A stretch of DNA of 56,853 bases from an uncultured Coriobacteriaceae bacterium (GTDB lineage: Bacteria > Actinomycetota > Coriobacteriia > Coriobacteriales > Atopobiaceae), in assembly GCA_947426865.1 (NCBI GenBank), contig CANEFS010000004.1, forward strand, positions 1-56,853. The letters run 5' to 3'. The notes under the pieces are model-generated. The model saw only the letters and a list, made by a program, of their open reading frames with translations. It searched no databases and was not told where the DNA came from. Below are positions 33,209-41,651 of the stretch, in pieces. Position 1 is the first letter of the stretch, and every line of letters begins with the position of its first letter. The position numbers were made by a program, and so were the translations under genes.

Positions 33209-34078
33209 TTACCAGGTTCTACAGACGCTTGCGCCCGTAATTGAGGAGGCTCCGCGAGACAATAAGGTGCGAGCCGCTTCCCTTATGGAGGCCCCGGAAG
33301 TAATAACATCGTCGATGAGCAGCAGATTTGTGCCCGCAACCGGCTCTACCACCTGAAACGTGCCTTTCGTGTTCGCTTTTCTTTGCTCGCGCGTAAGCTG
33401 GCGCTGATCTTGAGCTTCGCCGCGCATGAGGGCATCAATGACGGGAATACCCAGCTCAGCGGCGAGAGCGCGCGCAACATTTTCCATGTGGTCGAAACCA
33501 CGGCGCTGGAAGGCAGCAGACGTTGCTGGGACAAAAACGATACCGTCCAGTTTCTCTGGCATGAAACGGGCCTCGCCGGCGTGACGGCGGCGCAGGTGGC
33601 GCACGCTGAGCGCCTGCGAAAGGCTCACCTTCCTTGCTGCCTTTTGGCTCGTCTGCCAGCCGGCCGCCTCGTCAAGTGCGGTTGCAATACTTAAAGCAAG
33701 CACGGGAGCCAGGCGTTTTTCGTGGTCGTCTTTATACACGGAAACCATGCGCGCGGACGTGTCGCCAAAAATAAAAGCCGAGACACACGCCCTGAGCTCC
33801 CAATCATTCACGCATTCTGAGCAGGTCAACCAACCGTAGGGCGCGCCGCACACAGGACAGGCCCAGCGCTGGTCAATCCAGTAAAGCTTCTGCTTGCACG
33901 CATCACAAATGAGTTCGCCCGGCCGGTCACAAAGCACGCAGCGCGTCGGCCACGCAACTTCTTGCGCGATACGTCTCGCTTGCTCGAGAAAAACTGTGAG
34001 CTCCAACTCCGCTTGCCTTTCCGGGACTTGTCCGCGTCTTGGCTTGAACCCCTCGCTTTGTATACTCTTGCGCGCCAT
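33209..34078 (-). CDS. comFC: ComF family phosphoribosyltransferase-like protein
   Basis: A 289-residue protein with an N-terminal zinc ribbon (CVLC, CDAC, CPVC, CSEC) and a C-terminal phosphoribosyltransferase-like domain with the LLIDDVITSGAS motif. ComFC helps single-stranded DNA entry in natural transformation. The start at 34078 is chosen because the frame upstream runs antisense-like through tatD; its ribosome site is weak. No other competence gene is in the window. Confidence 0.85.
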   Translation of the reverse strand: MARKSIQSEGFKPRRGQVPERQAELELTVFLEQARRIAQEVAWPTRCVLCDRPGELICDACKQKLYWIDQRWACPVCGAPYGWLTCSECVNDWELRACVSAFIFGDTSARMVSVYKDDHEKRLAPVLALSIATALDEAAGWQTSQKAARKVSLSQALSVRHLRRRHAGEARFMPEKLDGIVFVPATSAAFQRRGFDHMENVARALAAELGIPVIDALMRGEAQDQRQLTREQRKANTKGTFQVVEPVAGTNLLLIDDVITSGASIREAARTLLSRGASSITGASVCRTW

Positions 34079-34175
34079 CGTAGGCCCAGAAAGACCTCGG
34101 GTTGGTAAGATTTGGCGAATTTGTGTCGGATTTACCGGGATTGTTAAGTTTTTCGTAAGGTTGAAATGGCTCCGT

Positions 34176-35090
34176 TTAGGCTTCGAAGCCGAAGAAGCGG
34201 TTGGCATTTTGCCAGAGCGCCTCGTACGTTTCTTTTTGCGTGGAGATTCCCGCATCTTCTCTAACTTGAGCCAAGCAAGCGCAGACGAAAGAGACCATCG
34301 CCGGTTCGCACTCTTGACCGCGAAGGGGTACCGGTGCCATGTAGGGACTGTCCGTTTCGGAAAGGAGACGGTCCAGAGGACAGGCGCAAGCAGCGTCGCG
34401 AATCGCATCGTCTTTCACAAACGTCGCGGCTCCCCCAAAGGCAACCGAGCAACCAAGCTCGACGAAGGGCAGAAGCATATTCGTGTCGCCCGTGAAGCAA
34501 TGCAGGTCGGCACCGGCTTCAGGAAGGCCGGTTTTCTCGAGAATTTTGAAGGCATCGGCATGGGCAGCAAATGTCGTGTCGTTTTTCTCGTCTCGGATGT
34601 GAAGCTCGACAGGGAGCGAATAATCGTGCGCAAGATTGAGCTGCGTCTGGAACACGTTTTGTTGAACTTTTTTATCAACGTCGCAGGTATAGTCCAGTCC
34701 AATTTCTCCGATAGATTTTACGTGGGGCGATTCGAACGCCTCGATAAGGGCAGTGTGGACCTCGCGCGTGAAGTCGGCGGCGCCATAAGGATGGACGCCG
34801 TAGACGAAAACGGTCTTGGCAAGGAGCTCGGATTGAGGAAGGAGGGAGGTCCATTTCTCCCAGAGCTCATTCAGCCCTTCGCGCGAAAGGTCCGCTTCGA
34901 TTTTTGAGGCCGTTGGGTCAACCGGGACGCCCAAAAGGCGCACGCCAACCGCTTCCGCGCGCTTAATTTGCTCTACTGCCGAGCGCGTCTCGCCTAAAAA
35001 AAGGTGGGTGTGCGTATCGGCAATGGGCGCGAGTGGTTCAGGCGCCGCAAAGCGCTTTCCTTTTTTGTTCTCAAAATAAAAAGTGGCCAT
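34176..35090 (-). CDS. tatD: TatD-family metal-dependent deoxyribonuclease
   Basis: TatD-type TIM-barrel hydrolases use two metals to trim DNA. The motifs ADTHTHL (His-x-His), GEIGLDY, ELHIRDE, DLHCFTG and SETDSPYMAP are present. The gene lies between rsmA and comFC on the minus strand, in the common metG-tatD-rsmA neighbourhood of actinobacteria. GGAAAG lies close to the start. The 304-residue length is slightly above the usual 260. Confidence 0.93.
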   Translation of the reverse strand: MATFYFENKKGKRFAAPEPLAPIADTHTHLFLGETRSAVEQIKRAEAVGVRLLGVPVDPTASKIEADLSREGLNELWEKWTSLLPQSELLAKTVFVYGVHPYGAADFTREVHTALIEAFESPHVKSIGEIGLDYTCDVDKKVQQNVFQTQLNLAHDYSLPVELHIRDEKNDTTFAAHADAFKILEKTGLPEAGADLHCFTGDTNMLLPFVELGCSVAFGGAATFVKDDAIRDAACACPLDRLLSETDSPYMAPVPLRGQECEPAMVSFVCACLAQVREDAGISTQKETYEALWQNANRFFGFEA

Positions 35091-35208
35091 TTTCTTTCCG
35101 TTTCTTGCGCGTGGCTGCCCGTAAACTTTAGCGCGAAATTAGGTTTCCTCTGTGTTTTTAGGGCTTGCGCTCCTCGCTGTTAATCTTGCGTCCTGAAAAT
35201 CCCAAACT

Positions 35209-36153
35209 CTACTTTGCGTCGCTCCCGTCTTTGTAGCGGGCGAAAATGTGGCAGAACTCTTCAGGCGAAAGTGCCTCGGCGCGTATCTTCGCATCAATTT
35301 TCAATTCCGAGAAAATCTCTTCGAGCCGCTCTCTGTTATAGCCATTTGCGGCAAGCACTTTCAACATCTGCTTGCGCCTTTGAGAAAACGCGGCGTCAAC
35401 GAAGGCGGCAACCTCTCGTTTTTGGGCAGCACTCAGACTTTGGCAGAAGGGAGAGGCGGCGCCTTGTTCTATCAAAACGACGGCCGAGTCGACGTGGGGC
35501 GCCGGCAAGAAATTGTTTCTTCCTACTAAAAAGAAATCGGCAACATGCGCCCAAAGCGCGAGCTTAACGGTGTAGGCGCCGTAAATTTTTGAGCCCGGTT
35601 TTGCTCGCATGCGCTCGGCCACTTCCCTCTGCAGCATAACGACAGCTCGCTCAAGTAAGGGAAGCTCTTGAAACGCATCCAACACAATCGTAGCGGCAAT
35701 TTCATACGGCAGGTTCGAGATGAACTTCGTGGGAAGCAGACCCGGTGCCCCCACCAGCTCATCAAGGCGAGAAAGGTCGACGGACAAGGCATCAGCCTCC
35801 AAAACTTTTAAGGCCTCGGTTGCGGCTTGCTGTGACGTCGTCCCTTCCTTACCTGCTTCCGCCTCACCAAGCGCCCTTGCTGAATGTTCGCGAAGCGCGT
35901 CCAAAAGCGTTGAGTCCTTCTCAATAGTAATAACTTCCTTAACGCGTGGCAGGAGCGCCACCGTCAGCGTCCCCAGGCCGGGGCCAACCTCCAAAACGAT
36001 GTCTTTAGGGTGAAGATCGGCGAAGGCGAGAATTTTCTCGATAACGTTATCTGAGATAAGGAAGTTCTGGCCAAGGGCGTGCTTGGTGGCGAGGCCGAAC
36101 TTCTGGAGCGCCTCTTTCGTCGCCGTTGGATTTGCGAGAAAAGAGGTTGCCAT
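35209..36153 (-). CDS. rsmA: 16S rRNA dimethyladenosine transferase
   Basis: RsmA (KsgA) methylates A1518 and A1519 of 16S rRNA late in small-subunit assembly. The QNFLISDNVIEKIL start, AdoMet motif LEVGPGLGTLT, catalytic SNLPYEIA and a C-terminal helical domain are present. An insertion of about 25 residues rich in Ala/Glu/Gln follows strand 2 (EAGKEGTTSQQAATEA). No clear ribosome site lies before ATG 36153. Confidence 0.94.
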   Translation of the reverse strand: MATSFLANPTATKEALQKFGLATKHALGQNFLISDNVIEKILAFADLHPKDIVLEVGPGLGTLTVALLPRVKEVITIEKDSTLLDALREHSARALGEAEAGKEGTTSQQAATEALKVLEADALSVDLSRLDELVGAPGLLPTKFISNLPYEIAATIVLDAFQELPLLERAVVMLQREVAERMRAKPGSKIYGAYTVKLALWAHVADFFLVGRNNFLPAPHVDSAVVLIEQGAASPFCQSLSAAQKREVAAFVDAAFSQRRKQMLKVLAANGYNRERLEEIFSELKIDAKIRAEALSPEEFCHIFARYKDGSDAK

Positions 36154-36217
36154 CGCTAATTTAGATTTTTGCTGTTGGTGTTAGTCGAAGGGCGCTGCAC
36201 CCCCAACAAACGCACGC

Positions 36218-37897
36218 TTAAGCTTCCAGGTCCTTGGGGTCTAAGCGCGGAAAGAGGGCGTCGCCCTTCTCGACCGGCTGCTCCAATTTCAGATTTCCCC
36301 AAACGCATATCTCATCAAGCGTTGCGCCTGGGTCAGACATAGATCTTGAAACAGAAGCATCCCCTGAAGTTGCACCGCAGCCTCTCTCTTCTAGCTGGCC
36401 AAAGCGACGCAGCGCCTCGGCAGAAGTCTCCGGCATGAAGGGCATCAACAGGTGGGCAGCGATACGAATAGCTTCCAAAAGATTCAAGATAACCATTTGC
36501 AACTTAGGTAGCGTGGCCTCACTCTTTGCAAGCGTCCAAGGCTCCATATCCTCAATGTAGTGGTTGGCGGCGTGTATGAGCTTGAAGACTTCTGCGAGCG
36601 CCTCGTCGTAGCCAAACTCAAACGCCGCATGGTTGAAGCGATCCACCAAACCGGTGACAATTTCTTTTAAGGGGTTCTCGGCATCGGGCCAACCCGCCAG
36701 GGGACCGGGCACCTTACCATCGAAATATTTCGCACTCATATTAAGCGTCCGAGAAACCAAGTTGCCCCACGAATTTGCGAGGTCAGTGTTGTAAACCTGG
36801 GCCATGCGACTCCAGCTAATCGAGCCGTCGGCACCCGGCTTTACGTCACTCATAAAGAAGTAGCGAAAGCCGTCGACGCCCAAAAGGTCCACGACGGATT
36901 GCGGGGTGATGGCGTTGCCGCGGCTCTTGCTCATTTTCGTCTCGTCGCCCGTTTTTTCGTCCTTAACGAGAAGGAAACCGTGCACGAAAACCTCATCTGA
37001 GACCTCGATACCTGCCGCCATCAACATGGCAGGCCAAATCACGCAGTGGAAGCGAAGGATGTCTTTGCCGATAAGTTGCGCGTTCGCGGGCCAGCGATAC
37101 GAGAATTTCTCGGCGTCTTCTGCGAAGCCGGCGGCGGTCAGATAGTTGATAAGGGCGTCAAACCAGACGTAGGTGACGTGCTTGTCGTCGAAGGGAAGCG
37201 GAATTCCCCAGTCAAACGAGGTGCGCGAAACCGAAAGATCCTTCAGGCCGCCTTTCACAAAGCTGACCACCTCGTTGCGGCGAATTTCCGGCTCGATAAA
37301 GTGCGGGTTCTTTTCGTAAAGTTCCAAAAGCGGCTCTTGAAAGGCGGAAAGCTTGAAAAACCAGCTCTCCTCCTCCACGCGCTCAAGCGGACGACCGCAA
37401 TCCGGGCAAAGGTGCTGACCCTCCGTACCCTTCTTCTCATCCGACTGATGCACCTGCGTCTCGGTAAAATACGTCTCCTCCGGCACACAATACCAGCCGT
37501 CATAAGTATCTTTGTAGAGATAATCCTTGGCGAGCAAATCCTCCCAAAGCGTCTGCACCGCCTTTGTGTGGCGCGGCTCGGTCGTGCGGATGAAATCGTC
37601 GTTTTCGATGTTCAAGAGGCCGAGAAGATCTTTGAAAGCCGGCACTAAAGAATCGCACCAGGCCTGCGGGCTCATGTCGTGCTCGGCCGCTGCTTGGGCG
37701 ACCTTTTCTCCGTGCTCGTCGATGCCTGTGAGAAACAGGACATCAAAGCCCATTGCTTTTCTTAAGCGGGACTGGACATCAGCCATGACGGAGGTGTAGG
37801 CATGGCCAAGGTGGGGCGCCGCGTTCACGTAATAGATGGGCGTCGTGATGTAATAGCTGGGCTTTTTGGGCGGGTTTTTTTCTTTTTCTTCGCTCAT
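36218..37897 (-). CDS. metG: methionyl-tRNA synthetase
   Basis: MetG charges both elongator and initiator tRNA-Met. The HIGH-type motif is HLGHAYT near residue 30 and the KMSKS motif is KMSKSRGN near 330. A zinc-binding CPDC site lies in the connective peptide, but only one CxxC pair is clear. At 559 residues it has an anticodon-binding domain and no C-terminal EMAP-like domain. The leader has unusual 11-bp phased repeats. Confidence 0.96.
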   Translation of the reverse strand: MSEEKEKNPPKKPSYYITTPIYYVNAAPHLGHAYTSVMADVQSRLRKAMGFDVLFLTGIDEHGEKVAQAAAEHDMSPQAWCDSLVPAFKDLLGLLNIENDDFIRTTEPRHTKAVQTLWEDLLAKDYLYKDTYDGWYCVPEETYFTETQVHQSDEKKGTEGQHLCPDCGRPLERVEEESWFFKLSAFQEPLLELYEKNPHFIEPEIRRNEVVSFVKGGLKDLSVSRTSFDWGIPLPFDDKHVTYVWFDALINYLTAAGFAEDAEKFSYRWPANAQLIGKDILRFHCVIWPAMLMAAGIEVSDEVFVHGFLLVKDEKTGDETKMSKSRGNAITPQSVVDLLGVDGFRYFFMSDVKPGADGSISWSRMAQVYNTDLANSWGNLVSRTLNMSAKYFDGKVPGPLAGWPDAENPLKEIVTGLVDRFNHAAFEFGYDEALAEVFKLIHAANHYIEDMEPWTLAKSEATLPKLQMVILNLLEAIRIAAHLLMPFMPETSAEALRRFGQLEERGCGATSGDASVSRSMSDPGATLDEICVWGNLKLEQPVEKGDALFPRLDPKDLEA

Positions 37898-37920
37898 TTT
37901 TTCTCTCGCAAACTCTTATG

Positions 37921-38040
37921 ACAATTTTTTCTTACCGGTTTTTTACCGAGTTCTTACCAAAATCTTACCGCTTCCGTGCCGGGCTCTCCCCGGCTCCTTA
38001 CCAGTTTCGCACCGGCCCCTTGCTGGGCCCTTACTGAGGT
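37921..38040. promoter_or_regulatory. 11-bp phased TTACC repeats before metG
   Basis: TTACC (GGTAA on the coding strand) recurs at 37932, 37943, 37954, 37965 and 37998, with TTACT at 38031. All are spaced by multiples of 11 bp, and degenerate units fill the gaps. The coding-strand stretch GGTGCGAAACTGGTAAGG (38013 down to 37996) recurs with one mismatch upstream of pyk. Identical spacing by a helical turn suggests a cooperative DNA-binding site. The rest of the 190-bp gap to rsmI shows no gene. Confidence 0.6.
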
Positions 38041-38087
38041 CTGGTAATGTGCCCTCCTATGATACCAAGAGAGCTTTACAAGAAAAA

Positions 38088-38975
38088 CTAAGATGCTTGC
38101 AGCTGAAGCAGAAGAACGTAGGCTTCATTGCGGGAAATGCCCGTCTCTTTAGAAAGCTTTTTCGCAAGAGAAGAGATTGAGGCATCCTGTTTGAGAACCT
38201 CGCGCGCTCTTTCCACCACTTCTTCGTGCGTGAAAGAGTTGCGCTTCTCGACAACGGGAGCTTCAGCCAAAACGATAACGCACTCCCCTTTTACCTCTTT
38301 GCCTTTGTACGCCTTTTCAAGTTCTTCTGCGGTTCCGCGCACGACTTCTTCGTGAATCTTCGTCAGCTCGCGAACGAGAGCTGCCGAACGCTTCGGAAAA
38401 ACTTCGGCAATGGCCTGGAGTGTCTTGGGCGTACGATGCGGCGACTCGTAAAAAATAAGAGAGCCAGGAATAGAGGCAAGCTCTTCAAGGCGCGCGGTTT
38501 TCTCGGAATCTTTGCGGGGCAAAAAGCCTTCAAAAAAGAAGTGTTCGGTAGGAAAACCCGAGGCAACAAGTGCTGTTATCGCAGCGTTGGGGCCGGGAAT
38601 TGTCTCAACATCGACCTCGGCAGAAAGTGCGGCATCCACCAGCTTCTGGCCAGGATCTGAAATGCCTGGCATGCCAGCGTCGGACACGAAGGCGACAAAG
38701 CGTCCGGCCGCGACGTTTGCGAGAATGGAGGGAATCACGTGAGCAAGAATGTTTTCGTCGGCGCGCTCAAGCTTGGTGTGGATGTGCAACGCACTTAAAA
38801 GCTTGCGCGTTACGCGCGTGTCCTCGCAATAGATGCAGTCAGCTTCGCTGAGCACGGTTTCTGCGCGCTTCGTAATGTCGCCCAAATTTCCAATGGGCGT
38901 GCCCACGATAAATAACTTGCCAGAGGAATTTTTGTTTTTTGAATCGTCCACGATGGGGGTGCTTCTTGCTGCCAC
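38088..38975 (-). CDS. rsmI: 16S rRNA 2'-O-ribose C1402 methyltransferase
   Basis: RsmI methylates the ribose of C1402 in 16S rRNA. The TP(I)GNLGDITKRA block, EDTRVTRKLL, the SDAGMPGISDPGQKLV motif and the PGPNAAITALVASG loop identify the family. The start is GTG at 38975 with GGAATAAG upstream. The 295-residue length is normal. Confidence 0.95.
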   Translation of the reverse strand: MAARSTPIVDDSKNKNSSGKLFIVGTPIGNLGDITKRAETVLSEADCIYCEDTRVTRKLLSALHIHTKLERADENILAHVIPSILANVAAGRFVAFVSDAGMPGISDPGQKLVDAALSAEVDVETIPGPNAAITALVASGFPTEHFFFEGFLPRKDSEKTARLEELASIPGSLIFYESPHRTPKTLQAIAEVFPKRSAALVRELTKIHEEVVRGTAEELEKAYKGKEVKGECVIVLAEAPVVEKRNSFTHEEVVERAREVLKQDASISSLAKKLSKETGISRNEAYVLLLQLQAS

Positions 38976-38999
38976 TAAACGACTTATTCCGGCCTCGCC

Positions 39000-40043
39000 C
39001 TACTCAAAAAAGCTCTTCTCGAAACTAGAAAGCGTCACGCGCGCATCCCAGGCCGAGAGCTTCGTCTCGGTCTTCCAGGTCTGAAAGAACCAGCCATTCG
39101 TCTTCTTGAACGACGCGATCTGCGCGGAGGCGAAAATGCGCTCTTGCGCGATGCGCCCCTCGTAGGTCGGTGAAGAAATGCCCACCGGAAGCGCGGCCGA
39201 CCACTCGCCAATCAGCACGGGCAACTTCGAGTGCAAGACGCGATTTATGTCCTTGCGCGACCGCCGCACAATCTGGCGCACGACCGAGGACTCGGTGCCG
39301 TCAATCTGGTCGCCGTAGTGATACATATGCAAGTCGAGAAAAACGTTGGCGTAATGCTCATGGTTCATGAAATATTTCCAGGCACCCGCCGCTCCCGCTG
39401 CCGAGAAAACCACCGCAGCAGTTCTCGGGGATTCCTTGCGCACAACCTCGTAGGCGTCGCGGTAGAAATTGCGCAGGATATGTAGAGGAATGCCGGGCTT
39501 TACCGAAAAACCAATCCAGCGCTGAGCAATCGGCTCGTCCAAGGGCTCGATGCCAAAGAAAGCTTTGTGCGATTTGTAGCGGGCGACCAGTCGCTGAATA
39601 ACCTCTAAGGCAGGCGCGCGAAAAACGCCTGTTGGGTCCAGCAAAAGTTCCTGGTCAGAGGCGTCGCCCGTTCCAGAAGGCGTCGACGCCATGCAAAGCA
39701 AAATCTGCAAATTGTACTTCTCGGCCCAATCGAAGGCGGCATCCACATACTCAATCGAGCCAGGACGCGTACCGGGGCGCGGACCGTCCTTACCAAAAAC
39801 TGACCAAGCCACCGGCAGGCGCACGGCATTGAACCCGCGAGCCGCAATCTGGGCAAAATCTTCCTCGGTGATGAAGGTGTCGCGATGCTCTTTAACCAGC
39901 GCCTCGAACTTTTCCTGGCCCAAGGCCGACGCAAGATTAAGCTCGTCAAACGTGCCGGAAGAGGCAAAAAGCGAAGGCGTCACCCACGGCTCAAGCACGA
40001 GCCAGCCAGCCAAATTCACTCCGCGCAATTTGTCGAGAAGCAT
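39000..40043 (-). CDS. GH5-family glucanase (exo-beta-1,3-glucanase-like)
   Basis: A 347-residue glycoside hydrolase of family 5, closest by eye to fungal-type exo-beta-1,3-glucanases (GVNLAGWLVLEPWVTPSLF near the start). The acid/base Glu is in LDEP, where Asn-Glu-Pro is usual, and the nucleophile Glu is in IGEWS. No signal peptide is visible, so it may act inside the cell on imported sugars. The Asn to Asp change next to the acid/base could lower or alter activity. AAAGG precedes the start. Confidence 0.82.
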   Translation of the reverse strand: MLLDKLRGVNLAGWLVLEPWVTPSLFASSGTFDELNLASALGQEKFEALVKEHRDTFITEEDFAQIAARGFNAVRLPVAWSVFGKDGPRPGTRPGSIEYVDAAFDWAEKYNLQILLCMASTPSGTGDASDQELLLDPTGVFRAPALEVIQRLVARYKSHKAFFGIEPLDEPIAQRWIGFSVKPGIPLHILRNFYRDAYEVVRKESPRTAAVVFSAAGAAGAWKYFMNHEHYANVFLDLHMYHYGDQIDGTESSVVRQIVRRSRKDINRVLHSKLPVLIGEWSAALPVGISSPTYEGRIAQERIFASAQIASFKKTNGWFFQTWKTETKLSAWDARVTLSSFEKSFFE

Positions 40044-40126
40044 CCGCGCCTTTCACCCTTCATTCGATTATTTCCGAGAAACCCCCAGAATTGATAGTGC
40101 ACGCTCTGGTTTTGCAGGTAAAAAGA

Positions 40127-40202
<76 letters not shown>

Positions 40203-40218
40203 ACGTTGTGCGAGAAAG

Positions 40219-40224
40219 AGTATA
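40219..40224 (-). promoter_or_regulatory. -10 element of tRNA-Phe
   Basis: TATACT on the minus strand, about 17 nt before the tRNA 5' end. The -35 is not clear. Confidence 0.5.
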
Positions 40225-40335
40225 ACAAATTCAGGCGCCAAAGAGGACAAAAAGCAGAACCTCGTGAGAAAAGGCGGGCAAAAATTTTTCCAGGCGCCCT
40301 TAAGGCAAAAAACGCCAACAGCTCCGCGAGCGCGC

Positions 40336-41466
40336 TTAGTACTTGTTGTGCACCACCTCGGCCGAGCCGCGCAGGTTCTCAATTTCAAACTTTTCGCCGT
40401 TGTCCAGCACCACAAAGCCGTTCAGCTTTCCGTAAACCTGGTGCTGGTCGGAGATAATCACCTTCAAATCGATGTAGTCAAAGCGGTCGAAATCCGGGGT
40501 AAAGACCAGATCAAGGCGCCCTTCATCGTCGGTGATATGCCAAGGCTTCAAAAGGTCGTAGGTTTTCTCAACATTTTTTTGGAAACCGTCGCCCTTCATG
40601 GGTACGCCAAAATCAACGCGGCCCAGCTTGTGCGCGTGGCCGTCCAGGAAAAACATGTTTTCCGAGGCAGCACTCGTGTCTCCAAAGCCATAACCCAGAT
40701 TAAAGCCGATAACGTGGCCGTCTTGCTCGCCTTGCGCCGCGCCCCAATACCAGTAATTGTCGTAGGTCCAAACGCCGCGCCCCCAGTCGAGAAGCCCAAA
40801 GGCGGGGCCGGCCTCTTTAGAAGAGCCGCTCTTAAGAGGATAAAAGTTGTGCGTGAAGTCGCCTATGGTAAACGAGCCGTACGCCGCCATGCCAATCATT
40901 TTCTGGTTGTAGTAGAAAGCGTGCTTGTTCTCTTTCCATGGCGTCGCAATCACCATCGAGTCCTCGGGGATGTCAGTCAGCTCGACGTGAAAATCGATTG
41001 GCTTACCCTCCCAGAAATTGTCGAAATGGACGTTGAGCTCGCGTGTTCCGTCGTCTTTCACCTCAAAATGGAAGTTCGATTTCTTCGTCGAGAAACTCGA
41101 GATGCCCACGTTGGGATGCTCGGGCATGTGAAATTTACCAAACGGCAGCGCCGTCATTTCCGAGCGCGTCAGAAATTCGTTGCGCTTGAAATCCATCACA
41201 GAAATGGAGAGAAGGCCCGCGTAAGACATATCGCCCAACGTGACCGCGACCGCAAAATCATCGTCATTTACCAGGTAGTAATCCCATTCTTTAATCCTAA
41301 AGCCAGGCGCTTTAATCGCTTTTCGCACATAACTTTTCACGGATTTCGTCGACCAGCCCGCTTGAATCAAGCGCCCACGCTTGTCGAGAAGATCACCCGG
41401 CTCTAGGACAGTTTGCGTTTCGCGAGGGGCGGCAGGAGTTTGCTGAGAAGAAAAATCGTTATCCAT
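40336..41466 (-). CDS. DUF2804 family protein
   Basis: A 376-residue protein of the DUF2804 family, whose function is not established. Motifs recalled from the family include IKEWDYYLV, NPFY-like FNLGYGFGD, WGRGVWTYDNYWYWG and a C-terminal HQVYGKLNGF. It looks like a lipocalin-type beta barrel without signal peptide. The start at 41466 has AAAGGAAAG upstream; an ATG at 41487 is less likely. It is divergent from pyk. Confidence 0.82.
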   Translation of the reverse strand: MDNDFSSQQTPAAPRETQTVLEPGDLLDKRGRLIQAGWSTKSVKSYVRKAIKAPGFRIKEWDYYLVNDDDFAVAVTLGDMSYAGLLSISVMDFKRNEFLTRSEMTALPFGKFHMPEHPNVGISSFSTKKSNFHFEVKDDGTRELNVHFDNFWEGKPIDFHVELTDIPEDSMVIATPWKENKHAFYYNQKMIGMAAYGSFTIGDFTHNFYPLKSGSSKEAGPAFGLLDWGRGVWTYDNYWYWGAAQGEQDGHVIGFNLGYGFGDTSAASENMFFLDGHAHKLGRVDFGVPMKGDGFQKNVEKTYDLLKPWHITDDEGRLDLVFTPDFDRFDYIDLKVIISDQHQVYGKLNGFVVLDNGEKFEIENLRGSAEVVHNKY

Positions 41467-41520
41467 AGCTTTCCTTTCTTGCGCCACCAGTGTAGCCCAA
41501 AAGCAATCAGTCTGCAGAAA

Positions 41521-41538
41521 GGTGCGAAACCGGTAAGG
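41521..41538 (+). promoter_or_regulatory. GGTGCGAAACCGGTAAGG element upstream of pyk
   Basis: This 18-bp word differs by one base from that in the metG leader and lies at a similar distance from the start codon (114 nt here, about 100 nt there). It sits about 45 bp upstream of a TATAAT with a poor -35, a place suited to an activator. Confidence 0.5.
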
Positions 41539-41582
41539 TTAAGAAAGGTGCAGCTTCCCAACTTTGCCTACGTGTAAGCCTC

Positions 41583-41588
41583 TATAAT
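41583..41588 (+). promoter_or_regulatory. -10 element of pyk
   Basis: TATAAT, 63 nt before the pyk start, with no good -35 at the expected distance. Confidence 0.55.
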
Positions 41589-41651
41589 AAGAAAAAAAAT
41601 GGAAACAATCGAAAAGGCGTGCTAAACAAAGACAGAAATAAAGGAGTATTC

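Noticed and set aside
33894-34907. Long open frame on the plus strand opposite comFC and tatD
   Set aside because: It lies antisense to two clear genes, has no ribosome site, and its composition is that of a shadow of high-GC coding sequence. The same holds for antisense frames over the DUF2804 gene (40264-41406) and pyk (41706-42749).
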